Positions 34,598 through 43,480 are shown, counted from the stretch's first letter. The stretch: 64,000 nt of DNA from Streptomyces albus subsp. albus (GCF_000725885.1 NZ_JODR01000032.1:1-64000); one strand, 5' to 3'. A program made the numbers and translations. Notes: generated from the sequence alone by a model not told the origin.

Positions 34598-36957
34598 TTC
34601 TGCCGGTCGCGCGTGGACGGCATGCCCTCTCGTGCGGCGGCCTTGCCGCGACGGCCGGCACGGGCGAGGCGGACATCCCACACCATGCGCATCGCCTCAA
34701 GGGCCGACCGTTCCTGCGGGGTCAGCTTCTGCGGCCAGCGGCGGTGCTTGAGAATGAAGGCGCCCAGACGGACGGGGCCGATCCAGGTTTCCTCCACGTG
34801 CGCCCGCGGCACCAGCAGGTTCCCCTCGCGGGCGAGGTACGCGGCCGCGGCGATCAGCCCGCGGCGGAACTCCTGCCGCTCAGGCGTGACGAACGGCCCC
34901 GGATACAGGCTGTCCACGTCGGGCGTGGCGCCGAGCTCGAGGAGCAACTGGGCCTGGGCGGGGTCCAGTTGTCTCCACCGGTTGCGCTGGCGGTTCAGCC
35001 ACTGGCCCAGCGGCACACCGTCACCGGTGCGCCAGTCGCCGGGCAGGTCCACACTGCCGCCGGCCTCCACATGCGCTTTGGCGGCCGCGTAAGTGCGCCG
35101 CCAGGTCAGCGGGAAGGGCGGGTTCCACCAGGGGTCGATCCCGCGCAGGGCCTGCTCCTGCTCGCGTGTCAGGGTGCCGGCGCCGGCCCGGGCCCGGCAG
35201 CTGGCCAGCCAGGCGCCGACGCGGTAGCCGCCGGCGGTGGCGGTTGTCGGGGCGGCCAAGTGCCCGTGCTCGTCGGCGTAAGCCCGCGCGTGGGCGAGCA
35301 TGCGCTCGAAAGTGTGCTCGGGCGGTGTCCACAGCATGCCCAGCCGCTTCAGCGCGCGTACCTGGGCGGGTGGGATGCGGCCCAGGAGGTAGCGCAGGCG
35401 CTGGTTGACGATCCACTCCCCCAGGGCGAAGCCCTCGTCGTCGACGAAGGTCTCCGGCACGTCCAGATGCCGGTGCTTGGTGGCGTAGCGGGTTGCGGCG
35501 CGCAGGGCCTCCTCCCAGGTGCCGGTTGCCGGCAGGGTGATCTGAAGGCCCAGGGCGGCGGCGAGTTCCGCGGCGCGCTCCGGCTGGCTGTAGTGCAGAC
35601 GGCGGCCCAGCACCCGCCCGCCGGGGCGGCGCTCGGGCAGGGCGATCCGGTCCAGGTAGGAGTCGTCATGGGCGCGCAGGGCCTGCAGGATCGACCACAG
35701 GGCGCCGAAGGAGGAGTTCTTCAGCAGCTTGCCCGGCGACGTTTTGTCGGGCAGATAGACCGGGATGACCAAGGTGGCGATCTTGCCGCTGCCGGGTGGC
35801 TGGCGCAGGGCCCGGCCGATCGCCTGGATCGCGTCGATCACGCTGTAGCGGGGGTCGGCGAACACCACCGCGTCGACCGCGGGCATGTCGACGCCTTCGT
35901 TGAGCACCCGCACGTTGCACAGCACGGCCTTCTCGATCGCCTCGTCGCCGAAGGCGGCCAGCACACCCCGGCGGTAGCCGGGGTCCTGCTCGCCGTCGAT
36001 GGCGTACGCCCACAGTTTCTCGATGCGCAGCGGCGCAGGCACGGCGGCTGCGGTGGCGGGCAGGGTGCCGGCGAAATGGTGCGCGGCATCGACCCGGTTG
36101 TGGAAGACCAGCACGCGCCGCAGGTCCTGCTCGGCCATCGCCCGCAGCACCGCCACCTGGATCGCGGCTGTGCGCAGCCCGTCGTGATGGGCGCTGGTGG
36201 CCGGGCGTCGCTCCGCCAGGATCGTCTGCAGATCGTCGTCGCCGACCACCGGCATGAGGACCTGGTAGTCGGCCAGGATCCCCTCCTCGATCGCCTTGGC
36301 CAGCCCGAGGGTGTAGACGGTGGGCCCGAAGACGTCCTCGCGGTCCATCGTGGCCGTCGGCGCCCGCTCCACGAACTCCGCCAACTCCCTGGGCGCCTGG
36401 CCGTTGAAGATCCTCGGCGTCGCCGTCATGTACAGGCGTACCTTGGCCGGCACCAGCTGGTCGTCATGGACCTTGCCCCAGCCCTCCCCCACCCCCATAC
36501 ACGTGCGGTGGGCCTCATCGGCGATGATCAGGTCCCACGACGGCAGCGCGAACAGCTCATGCGCCCGCACGACCACAGGGAGGGAGTCGTAGGTCGCGAA
36601 GACCGCCAGCGGACCGCCAGCGGTCAGCGCCATCGCCACACGCAGGGGGTCGTTCGTCATCACCGCCTGGGAGCGAGCCAGCCCACTGCGGGACTGCGGC
36701 AGCGAACACACCCCCAGCGCCCGCCCCTGGTAGCCGGCCTCCCGCCACCGGGAGATCGTCTGGGTGACCAGCGCGAGCGTGGGCATCAACACCAGCACCG
36801 CACCCGATGGGGCCACCTGCTCGGCGGCCCGGCAGGCGATCAGCGTCTTACCCGTGCCGCACGCAGCCACCACCGTCATCCGCCGCTCACCCCGCCGCAC
36901 CGCCCGACGGATCGCGGCAAGGGCCCGGACCTGGTGCGGAAATAGCTCCATGGCCAT
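34594..36957 (-). CDS. DEAH-box helicase with HA repeats, copy 2, inside the Tn7-like module
   Basis: About 787 residues from ATG 36957; upstream GTG/TTG codons near 36975, after GTGAGGAAG, could also start it. Motifs: VAACGTGKTLIACR (Walker A), IADEAHRTC (DEAH), YMTATPRIF, DAVVFADPRYSVIDAIQAIGRALRQ (V-VI), then HA repeats from about residue 500 (LAHARAYADEHGHLAAP, TRYATKHRHLDVP). The layout matches the helicase at 24500-26941, but the sequence is clearly diverged. It lies between tnsC and tniQ on the opposite strand, divergent from tniQ, so it is either cargo or an accessory gene of the element. Confidence 0.78.
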   Translation of the reverse strand: MAMELFPHQVRALAAIRRAVRRGERRMTVVAACGTGKTLIACRAAEQVAPSGAVLVLMPTLALVTQTISRWREAGYQGRALGVCSLPQSRSGLARSQAVMTNDPLRVAMALTAGGPLAVFATYDSLPVVVRAHELFALPSWDLIIADEAHRTCMGVGEGWGKVHDDQLVPAKVRLYMTATPRIFNGQAPRELAEFVERAPTATMDREDVFGPTVYTLGLAKAIEEGILADYQVLMPVVGDDDLQTILAERRPATSAHHDGLRTAAIQVAVLRAMAEQDLRRVLVFHNRVDAAHHFAGTLPATAAAVPAPLRIEKLWAYAIDGEQDPGYRRGVLAAFGDEAIEKAVLCNVRVLNEGVDMPAVDAVVFADPRYSVIDAIQAIGRALRQPPGSGKIATLVIPVYLPDKTSPGKLLKNSSFGALWSILQALRAHDDSYLDRIALPERRPGGRVLGRRLHYSQPERAAELAAALGLQITLPATGTWEEALRAATRYATKHRHLDVPETFVDDEGFALGEWIVNQRLRYLLGRIPPAQVRALKRLGMLWTPPEHTFERMLAHARAYADEHGHLAAPTTATAGGYRVGAWLASCRARAGAGTLTREQEQALRGIDPWWNPPFPLTWRRTYAAAKAHVEAGGSVDLPGDWRTGDGVPLGQWLNRQRNRWRQLDPAQAQLLLELGATPDVDSLYPGPFVTPERQEFRRGLIAAAAYLAREGNLLVPRAHVEETWIGPVRLGAFILKHRRWPQKLTPQERSALEAMRMVWDVRLARAGRRGKAAAREGMPSTRDRQK

Positions 36958-37174
36958 CTGTTCGGTGTCCAACACGAGCGAGACGGACTTCCTCACGCAG
37001 CAGATCCCCAAGAGCAGACCGGCAGGCGATCTGCGCGGGTACTGTACAAATGCGGCATCGGCGCAGCACCGAAAACCAGCCAACTTGTCGACTCCAGAGG
37101 TGAGTTGAGCTGAACATAGCCCGCTGCGGGGCCGGTCCTGATCCGGTGCCGGCCGCCGTCTCAAGGGACACCAG

Positions 37175-38350
37175 GTGGACGCCGCAGCAGACGTGCACGA
37201 CGGTCATGGCCGATCACGCGGAAGGATGCCCCAAGCCACCATGCCGAAGACCCCGCGCAAGAAGCGAACGCACACACGCACCAGCTGGGCGCCCGCCCAG
37301 CCGCTGCCACGACAGATCCGTTTCATCGCCGGCGAGTCCACCGGCTCCTTCGCCCGACGGCTGGCCGCAGAAAACGGCCTTCAACCCGAGGAATTCTGGC
37401 CCATGGTCGGCAACGGCGGGCAGATCTTCGACCCCCGCTACTCCGAGGTCTACCTCAACGCCGCCGCACTGAGCCGCCTTGCCCGCCTGGCCGGACACGA
37501 CGCCGCCACCCTGCAGTGGCTCCTGCCCAACCTGCGCCCCCACCACCTGATGGACACCGGCCCGAGCCCCGAGTGGCGCTGGCCCTGGGACGCCGCCTCC
37601 GGCTACCTGGTACGCGCCTGCGAACTGTGCGCCCGCGCCAAAGGCACCGACGAAAACGCCTACCTCATCTCACCCACCACATGGCAGGTCTGCACCCGGC
37701 ACCAGCGCTGGCTGGACAACCGCCGCGAGGAGCACACCGGCTCCATCCCCCTGCACCACCTGCCCGACATTATCCAAGCCCACCACCGACGCCTCACGCT
37801 GGAACGCCGCCTCGGCGAATCCGGACGCGCCCTGTTCGCCGACGCCTACGCCATCGCCGCCTATTGGTGGAATCTGCCCGTCCTCTCCCCGCCCGTGTGG
37901 CGCGAGCGCCAAAACCACCTCCGACCCGCCAAAACAGACGACGTCCGCTGCGCCCCGCTCGTCCTCTACCCCGAAGCCGTACACATGGCCGAAGCCATGG
38001 CCGCCCGCGAACGCCGACGCCTGCGCGGCACCCTCACTACCAACCAGGCACATTCATGGCTCCACCACGTCGCCGCCCTCCTCGACGACTGGCAGATGCC
38101 AGCCGACCTCGCGATCCAGCCCGCCCTCCAGTGGGCCGCACGCCACCAGAACCCGGACCCCGCACACCAGCCGAACCCCCGCCCCGCACGCGGCCGCTAC
38201 CGCCGCCTCCCCCTCCCCCACCCGCACACCACCCAGACCACCGACACCCCACTGCCCGAACTGTCCTGCCTCCCCTGGCAGATCGGCGAACTCCTCAGCC
38301 CGAACCTGACCCCCGCACCCGGCGGATGGACCCTCACCGGCCGAGCCTGA
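37175..38350 (+). CDS. tniQ: TniQ/TnsD-like target-selection protein
   Basis: A 391-residue TniQ-family protein. GTG 37175 has AAGGGA about seven bases upstream; ATG 37226 and 37241 are alternatives. The N-terminal TniQ signature is LPRQIRFIAGESTGSFARRLAAENGL (about residues 44-69); the zinc-binding block is CELCARAKGTDENAYL...WQVCTRHQRWL (about 149-180). The C-terminus is a Pro/His-rich tail. In Tn7-like elements such proteins choose the attachment site. With tnsABC upstream it completes a core transposition set. The downstream region carries end-like repeats. Confidence 0.82.
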   Translation: MDAAADVHDGHGRSRGRMPQATMPKTPRKKRTHTRTSWAPAQPLPRQIRFIAGESTGSFARRLAAENGLQPEEFWPMVGNGGQIFDPRYSEVYLNAAALSRLARLAGHDAATLQWLLPNLRPHHLMDTGPSPEWRWPWDAASGYLVRACELCARAKGTDENAYLISPTTWQVCTRHQRWLDNRREEHTGSIPLHHLPDIIQAHHRRLTLERRLGESGRALFADAYAIAAYWWNLPVLSPPVWRERQNHLRPAKTDDVRCAPLVLYPEAVHMAEAMAARERRRLRGTLTTNQAHSWLHHVAALLDDWQMPADLAIQPALQWAARHQNPDPAHQPNPRPARGRYRRLPLPHPHTTQTTDTPLPELSCLPWQIGELLSPNLTPAPGGWTLTGRA

Positions 38351-38395
38351 CGGCCCCCGGCCCCCGGCCAGCTCCCCAACGCCAAAGAATTATCC

Positions 38396-38576
38396 GTGCA
38401 GTTACGACATTCCAAGTGCACTTACAACATCGCAGGTCACTACGTCACAGACGCAGTACCTCATCATCGACAATCACCTATACCACCTGCTCAGTCCCAT
38501 GGCGGGCGCTCTCACCCAGCCTCTCTGCCTACCCACAACACCCCAGCTCACAGAGCTCCCGATGTCGTAACTTCAC
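38396..38576. repeat. GTGnAGTTACGACAT direct and inverted repeats, candidate transposon end
   Basis: Two direct copies with a 20-bp period (GTGCAGTTACGACAT at 38396-38410, GTGCACTTACAACAT at 38416-38430) are followed by an inverted copy at 38560-38576 (CGATGTCGTAACTTCAC, whose complement is GTGAAGTTACGACATCG). A weaker partial copy follows at about 38579-38591 (GATAACCGACATCC). They sit in a gap between two convergent genes, where operators are unlikely, and resemble the arrays of transposase-binding sites at Tn7-like ends. The region is AT-richer than its flanks. Confidence 0.55.
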
Positions 38577-38682
38577 AGATAACCGACATCCTCTTCCGGG
38601 GAGACCGGGCGGTATCTGCGGCCTGCCGCGTAACGTGCGTCCCAGGTGGCCGCTGTGAGAACCGGCACGGGTGCGCTCCTCT

Positions 38683-39375
38683 CTACCGTGGGGCGTTCTG
38701 GAGGCTCTTGAGTGCCGCTCTGCGCACTGTGGGCGGGAAGCCGAGCCGCTCGGCGGCCTCGGCGTAGCTGAGCGATGCTTGGCCGGCGAGCTGTGCGATG
38801 CGTTCACGACGCAGGTTGGCCAGGGCGCGTTGTGCTGTGGCCGGCGCGACTCCGAGGGCGTCGCAGACCTCGGAGACTGTGACGGCCGGCTTGGCGTCCA
38901 GTAGCGCGGCCACTTTGGCGTGCAGCTGGTTCCGGGGTACCGCGTTGCCCTTGCCCTTGGGTCGGCCGGTCGCGCTGCTCTTCCCGGGGCGCGTGTCCTG
39001 GAAGGCCCGTACGGTGCCGCGGGGCCAGTGTTCGACGCCGCACACGACCACCATGTGGGAGGCCAGGAGAGGGTCGGTTTTGTAGGCGTCCCAGCTACGG
39101 GTTTTCACTCCCAGTTCGGCGGCTGCTTCGTGGCGGTCGAGGAGGTCCTGTTCTCCTCCCGCCGGCGGCAGGTCAGGTACGGGGGTGCCGGCGAGGTAAG
39201 CCGCGGTCTGCTCGCCGTCCCAGAGGAGGACCCGGGCCTGGGGCGAACTGATGGGGGCGGGGAAGCCCTGGGCGGTGTAGGGCTTCTTGTTGCGGAACGT
39301 TCCCATGGACATGCCCATATCGCGCGCCAGGAGCTCCCTGGTCCGCACGAGGTGTTGACGCTCCGGATGGATCAT
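38683..39375 (-). CDS. Multi-HTH DNA-binding protein
   Basis: A 230-residue protein; ATG 39375 follows AGGAGTG by eight bases. Several helix-turn-helix-like segments are visible: RELLARDMGMSMGTFRN (residues about 12-28), RHEAAAELGVKTRSWDAYK (78-96), AVTVSEVCDALGVAPATAQRALANLRRE (about 163-190) and LSYAEAAERLGFPPTVRRAAL (about 200-220). It looks like a DNA-binding accessory or regulatory factor rather than an enzyme. Its stop faces the repeat-bearing gap after tniQ. It may flank or belong to the Tn7-like element. Confidence 0.65.
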   Translation of the reverse strand: MIHPERQHLVRTRELLARDMGMSMGTFRNKKPYTAQGFPAPISSPQARVLLWDGEQTAAYLAGTPVPDLPPAGGEQDLLDRHEAAAELGVKTRSWDAYKTDPLLASHMVVVCGVEHWPRGTVRAFQDTRPGKSSATGRPKGKGNAVPRNQLHAKVAALLDAKPAVTVSEVCDALGVAPATAQRALANLRRERIAQLAGQASLSYAEAAERLGFPPTVRRAALKSLQNAPR

Positions 39376-39939
39376 TCCGTCACTCCTGACAGGCGCGGCT
39401 CAGTCCGAAGCCCGAGTGCCTCCGACGGGCTCTCCGCTGGACAAAATAAGATACCGCATCGGAGTCACGGGATCCACGGTTGGCGGGTACGTCTGGGCGG
39501 CGGCGGCGGTCCACGCGTTCATGGCGCCGAGCGCCAGAAGGATCGGAGCAGTTAACGCGTGCCGATCGAAGTGCGGCTTTCGGCAGGTGGGCCTCCTTGC
39601 TGGGATCCAGGGTTAAGACGGGAGACGGAGCCAGCGCGGCCCGCTGGCACCGCACCGCTGGAAGCGTCTCTGACCTGGTATTTTCCGGGGAGGTTGTACG
39701 TTGACATGGTCTCCGGGGGTGGTTCCAGTCCCTTGTGGCTCCTCCTCGTCCGCCGTGGGCGAATCTGCCCTCGGACCTGCGGCGAGGGGGCCCCGGCTGT
39801 CTCGGCCGGGGGGGGGGAGAGAGACTCGGCGCCTTCAGCGCGGAGCAACTGCACCGCGTCTCTCGATCAAGGTCTGGGCATCGCCGACGGGAGTACTGGC
39901 GCTCACGTTCGCAGCGGGTTAGCCATCGGAGGTCAACGC
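39376..39939. other. Gene-free stretch
   Basis: About 560 bp upstream of the HTH gene. No convincing gene on either strand. It contains a 10-G homopolymer at about 39806-39815, and AT-richer patches near 39440 and 39680 that may be promoters. Confidence 0.35.
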
Positions 39940-40174
39940 CGATGCGGTGACCTGCACTTGGGTGCCGGACTCGTCGTACGTGGCTGCGCCGAGCAAGCAG
40001 CGTGACGGTCACCTCGACGCTCGCAAGGGGCACCCCGCGCGAGGCGTCCGCGGCGGTCCGGGCCGTTGAGGTCAGAATGCTGGCCGGCATGAGCGAGGCC
40101 GAGCAGGCGAGCGCGTTGCGGATACTGCAGGGAATGATCTGTTCCCTGCGCGATGGCGCCGACGCCGGACAGTG
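39940..40174 (+). pseudogene. C-terminal fragment of a MarR-family regulator
   Basis: The plus strand encodes VTVTSTLARGTPREASAAVR and AVEVRMLAGMSEAEQASALR to a TGA at 40172-40174. This is the typical end of MarR proteins (DRRA-VTVTLT, dimerisation helix, then a final helix with S/A-D/E-R/Q-x-x-L-x-x-L). Upstream (GAGLVVRGCAEQAA) the similarity continues in another frame, so there is a frameshift near 39995, and the DNA-binding domain is missing. Confidence 0.5.
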
Positions 40175-40261
40175 ACGCCCTTCGCCAACCGAGCGAAGCC
40201 AGCCAGCCTCGGTATCGATCCGAGCGGACCTCATCGGTAGGTCGGCTCGGTGCTGCTCGGG

Positions 40262-41206
40262 TTACACCTGGTTGGCGCGGCGCTCGTGCGCGTGGGCGCG
40301 CAGGAGGAGGGCGATCCAGCTGCGGTAGGGGCGCCAGGCGTCGGCGATGGCCGCCAGGCGGGTGGTACTGGCGGCCGCCTGGCTGTCGAGGCCGTAGGCG
40401 GCGGCCATGGCTTGATGGACGCCGGGCTCGTGGGCGGGAAAGACGTCAGGGTGTCCGGCGCCGCGGATGAGGATTAGCTCGGCGGAGAACGGTCCGATTC
40501 CCGGCAGTTCCTTGAGGTCGGTGAGGGCGAACTCGGCTGGCTGCGCCCGGAGCTGGGCGGCGTCGAGGCGCCCGTCGAGAGCGGCGTCGGCGAGGGTGCG
40601 CAGCCTCTCGATCTTGACGTCGGTCAGGCCGGGTACATCGCTGATGCGGCGCAGTCGGTCCGGGGCGGGGAACGCGTGGAGTCGTTGTCCTTCGACCTCG
40701 ACGACCTCGCCGTACTGCTGGGCGATACAGGCTTTGATGCGAGCGGCCTGGGTCCTGCGAATGCGGTTCCCGATGATCGTCCAGGCGGCCGCCTCGTACG
40801 GCGAGTAGAACAACACCGGCCGCAGGCCCGGGAATTCGGCCTGAAGGCTGGCGATGACCGGATCGGCGTCGGCCAGAGCGGGGAAGCCGGTGGCATCGAT
40901 GTCAAGGGAGAGGACGCGGGCGATCTGGGCCCGTGCCGCCTTGGCGGCCGGTGTGCCGTCGGCGGGCTGCGTGACTGTGCCGTCGACGTAGAGGCTGTAC
41001 TCGGCGTGCACCGCAGCGGAACCGTCCGCCACACCCTTCTGGCGCAGGGCGCAGCCGATGACGGCCTGGCCGTCATCGGTCGGAAAGGCCAGCCGGAGCA
41101 CCGTGTCGGGCGCCTGGTCGTAGGAGGCGGGAGTGAAGCCTTCCAGGAACCGGATAGAGGCGGCCAGCGAGAAGGGACCCTTGGGCGTGAAGGAAACGGC
41201 GGTCAC
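40262..41206 (-). CDS. AlkA-like DNA-3-methyladenine glycosylase (HhH-GPD)
   Basis: A 314-residue HhH-GPD glycosylase for base-excision repair of alkylated bases. The N-terminal ~115 residues resemble the AlkA N-terminal domain (LAASIRFLEGFTP). The helix-hairpin-helix is LKELPGIGPFSAELILIRG (about residues 233-251), followed by HPDVFPAHEPGV. In AlkA-type enzymes the catalytic Asp stands in the D-x-G-(V/L) position after 'FP'; here the residue is Glu (HEPGV). Whether the enzyme keeps full activity is open. The start is taken at ATG 41206. The gene ends three bases before the VOC gene stop region begins at 41209, so the two minus-strand genes are tightly spaced. Confidence 0.8.
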   Translation of the reverse strand: MTAVSFTPKGPFSLAASIRFLEGFTPASYDQAPDTVLRLAFPTDDGQAVIGCALRQKGVADGSAAVHAEYSLYVDGTVTQPADGTPAAKAARAQIARVLSLDIDATGFPALADADPVIASLQAEFPGLRPVLFYSPYEAAAWTIIGNRIRRTQAARIKACIAQQYGEVVEVEGQRLHAFPAPDRLRRISDVPGLTDVKIERLRTLADAALDGRLDAAQLRAQPAEFALTDLKELPGIGPFSAELILIRGAGHPDVFPAHEPGVHQAMAAAYGLDSQAAASTTRLAAIADAWRPYRSWIALLLRAHAHERRANQV

Positions 41207-41208
41207 CG

Positions 41209-41580
41209 TCAGCCCGTCTGATGCACGGTCAGGACGTAGCCCTCAGGCCCGACGAAGGAGAACATCGGGCCGAACGGGCTCGGCGAGATCGGCGTGAGGA
41301 TCTCGACGCCATGCGCGGTGAGCTGGTCATGGAACGCCTGGGTATCAGGGGTGGCAAACCACAAGGCCACACCGAGGCCCGGTCGGCCGACGTCCAGGTC
41401 GGTGCCGGGCAACGGGTCACGCACAGCCAAGGCGACCGGCTTGGTGTCGAAGACGACCGCACCGGGGGGCGAGGCAGGGGCACGGCGCAGGCCAAGGTTC
41501 TTCTCGCAGAACTCGGCCGCCGCCTCCAGGTCGCGGACCTGGAGCGCGATGAAGTCGGGGCCATCAATGCTGACGGGCAT
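41209..41580 (-). CDS. VOC-family (glyoxalase/bleomycin-resistance-like) protein
   Basis: A 123-residue single-domain VOC protein; ATG 41580 has an ideal GAGGAGGAG ribosome binding site. Features: FIALQVRDLEAAAEFCEKNLGL (first beta-alpha unit), VVFDTKPVALAV, LGVALWFATPDTQAFHDQLTAHGV and the closing FGPMFSFVGPEGYVLTVHQ. Such proteins bind metals and act as dioxygenases, isomerases or antibiotic-binding proteins; the substrate is unknown. It is divergent from a MarR regulator gene 52 bp away, which very likely controls it. Confidence 0.8.
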   Translation of the reverse strand: MPVSIDGPDFIALQVRDLEAAAEFCEKNLGLRRAPASPPGAVVFDTKPVALAVRDPLPGTDLDVGRPGLGVALWFATPDTQAFHDQLTAHGVEILTPISPSPFGPMFSFVGPEGYVLTVHQTG

Positions 41581-41632
41581 GGTCTCCTCCTCGAGCCTCA
41601 ACGTTAGGCCCCAACCTCGCAGGTGTCAAAAT

Positions 41633-42055
41633 ATGGACATGCAGGACACTCAGCACGCGAAACCACCCCACCCCGCGAAGGACGTGCTCGACCACGTGGG
41701 GTACCGCCTCAAGCGCGCCCATGCAGCCCTGCGCGGTGCCATGGACCAGGCGCTGCGTGAACACGACCTGACCGTGCCGCAGTACGCCTGCCTGGAAGTC
41801 CTCGCCGCCCGGCCGGGCATGTCCAACGCAGACCTCGCGCGCGCCACCTTCGTCACCCGCCAGTCGATGAACGTCGTCCTGCGCGGCCTGCAAGACCAGG
41901 GCCTACTCACCCGGCCCGCCACCGCCGAAACCGGCCGCGCCCGCCCCGCGACCCTCACCGACGAAGGCATGCGCCGACTCGATGAAGCCCAGAAAGCCGT
42001 CTACGCCATCGAGAGCCGCATGATCCACGCGATCCGTCACGCAATCGTGAACTGA
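41633..42055 (+). CDS. MarR-family transcriptional regulator
   Basis: A 140-residue MarR protein (ATG 41633; ATG 41639 possible). No ribosome binding site is visible, so the mRNA may be leaderless. The winged helix-turn-helix reads LTVPQYACLEVLAARPGMSNADLARATFVTRQSMNVVLRGLQDQGLLTRP, followed by the wing and ATLTDEGMRRLDEAQKAV. The divergent VOC gene is the probable target, and the 52-bp gap the operator region. The gene's end overlaps the mosaic minus-strand remnant by 19 bp, with opposite orientation. Confidence 0.85.
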   Translation: MDMQDTQHAKPPHPAKDVLDHVGYRLKRAHAALRGAMDQALREHDLTVPQYACLEVLAARPGMSNADLARATFVTRQSMNVVLRGLQDQGLLTRPATAETGRARPATLTDEGMRRLDEAQKAVYAIESRMIHAIRHAIVN

Positions 42056-42556
42056 CGGGCTACCGGTGCCCAGTGCACGCCCCTGGGGCACGCCTCCAGC
42101 ATCTTGTTCTTGTCGAACTTCCCGTCCTCGTCGGTCCATCCCAGATCGTCGAGGGAGACGTCCATAGCGATCGCCATGTAGTCGTCCTTCGTCACGTCCT
42201 TGCAGGCGTCAGGCTTGCCCTTCACGTCCGCCTTGAACTGCTCGAAGAGGGCCTGGCGGCAATCCTTGACGATGTCCTCGTACGACGGCTGCGCTTGGGG
42301 ACACCCACAGGCGGGCACCGGAGCCGAGCATGATCGACGGATTCACCACCACGTGCAAGGTGTCCACCAGGTCCGCCTCCAGGAAGGCGCGGATGGTTGT
42401 GGCGCCGCCACCGACGCGGACGTCCTTGCCCTGGGCCGCCTCCTTCGCCCGCTCCAGGACCTTGGCGGCGTCGTCGTCGACGAAATGGAAGGTGGCGACC
42501 CCGGCCACAATGACGGCCAGGGCAGCGGATCCGATGTTAGTGGTGCGGCGTTGCAT
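42037..42556 (-). pseudogene. Mosaic remnant: signal peptide, dihydrofolate-reductase-like segment, small secreted protein end
   Basis: ATG 42556 with GGAGGG begins MQRRTTNIGSAALAVIVAGV, an apparent signal/anchor. After a few residues it turns into a typical RibD/dihydrofolate-reductase C-terminal stretch (AAKVLERAKEAAQGKDVRVG, then GGATTIRAFLEADLVDTLHV and LGSGARLW). Near 42310 the coherent frame changes to QPSYEDIVKDCRQALFEQFK and DDLGWTDEDGKFDKNKML, which matches small secreted streptomycete proteins. It looks like a reductase fragment spliced into a small secreted-protein gene, with a frame shift at the second junction. Confidence 0.55.
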
Positions 42557-43180
42557 GGTCCCTCCAGAGGCTGTGGCGTAGAGGGGAATAGTGGTGCGCG
42601 CCACGTCGGCTCCGGTGCGGTGTGTCCGTGTCGTGACGTGAGGCGTACGAGACTCCGGCCCGGCCGCCCGGTCCGCGTGTCCGGCGTCTGACGTAGAGGG
42701 GGACCCGCCGCGACGGGGGCTGTGGTGACGGGGATTTGGCGCCGGTCGGTGAAGACGAATGCGGCGCCGCCCGGTCTTGTGAGGAGATGACATTCGGCGA
42801 GGATGAGGGGCGAGCCAGGCGAGGTGGGAGCGCTGGCCGCGGTTCTCGCCGGTGAAGTCGCCGAGGTCGAAGCCGTGATAGCGGCCGCCTTCGGTGAGGT
42901 ACTTCGGGCGTGCTGTGCGGGTGCTGCGTTCGGTCATGGTGCGGCCGCCGGAGTTGCACGGCGGGTTCGCGCAGGACTGCATCGACGGGGGTGCTGAGGG
43001 CGGTGCGCCATCTGCACCAGGCTGTTCTCCTCATGCCCCAGCCCCATGGCCGGTGAGGGTAGCGGCCACAGGGCTGGCCGCGCGCGCCCGGAGGGGCAAC
43101 GGGCTGCCCGGGCTGCCCGGGCTGGCTCGGCTCGCCCGTGCGAGGGCGTGGTCAGCGTGCCCGCGCCGGCTGCGGGGCAG
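42557..43180. other. Stretch with one possible short minus-strand gene
   Basis: On the minus strand, ATG 42937 opens a frame whose first ~45 residues look coding (KYLTEGGRYHGFDLGDFTGE), but the rest is Arg/Pro/His-rich and reads like noise until 42600. It may be a 5' remnant. The part from about 42940 to 43180 holds nothing recognisable. Confidence 0.3.
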
Positions 43181-43420
43181 TCAGGCTTCTTCGCGGTCCC
43201 AGAAGGTCCGCGCCAGCTCGGCGACCGAGGTGCGCAGCATGGCGACGCTCATGGTCTTCAAGCCGGGGTGGTCGGCCGACAGCCGCCGCAGCACTATGTT
43301 GACGACGTCGTCTGTCTCGAACGGGATGCCGGTCTGTGCCGCGAGATGGCCGACGTCCTGGACGGCCTGGCACGTGCGGACCATCAAGTCGGCGAGCAGG
43401 GCCTCGAAGACGTCGTCCAT
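43181..43420 (-). CDS. Small helical protein (79 aa)
   Basis: ATG 43420 begins MDDVFEALLADLMVRTCQAV; the whole chain is predicted helical and acidic/neutral (VVNIVLRRLSADHPGLKTMS, then LRTSVAELARTFWDREEA). No family is recognised. The ribosome binding site is weak. It lies next to a truncated Mrr-like nuclease fragment on the same strand. It could be the surviving partner of that lost locus, but this is speculative. Confidence 0.5.
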   Translation of the reverse strand: MDDVFEALLADLMVRTCQAVQDVGHLAAQTGIPFETDDVVNIVLRRLSADHPGLKTMSVAMLRTSVAELARTFWDREEA

Positions 43421-43480
43421 GCCCTACAGCTACCCGGAACCGTCGCAGCCAGGCGGACGCCGGTGTCAGCGCCGCGTCGG

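Noticed and set aside
38396..38591. Repeats as a CRISPR array
   Set aside because: Only two or three short imperfect units, one inverted, with no spacers of regular length and no cas genes nearby.
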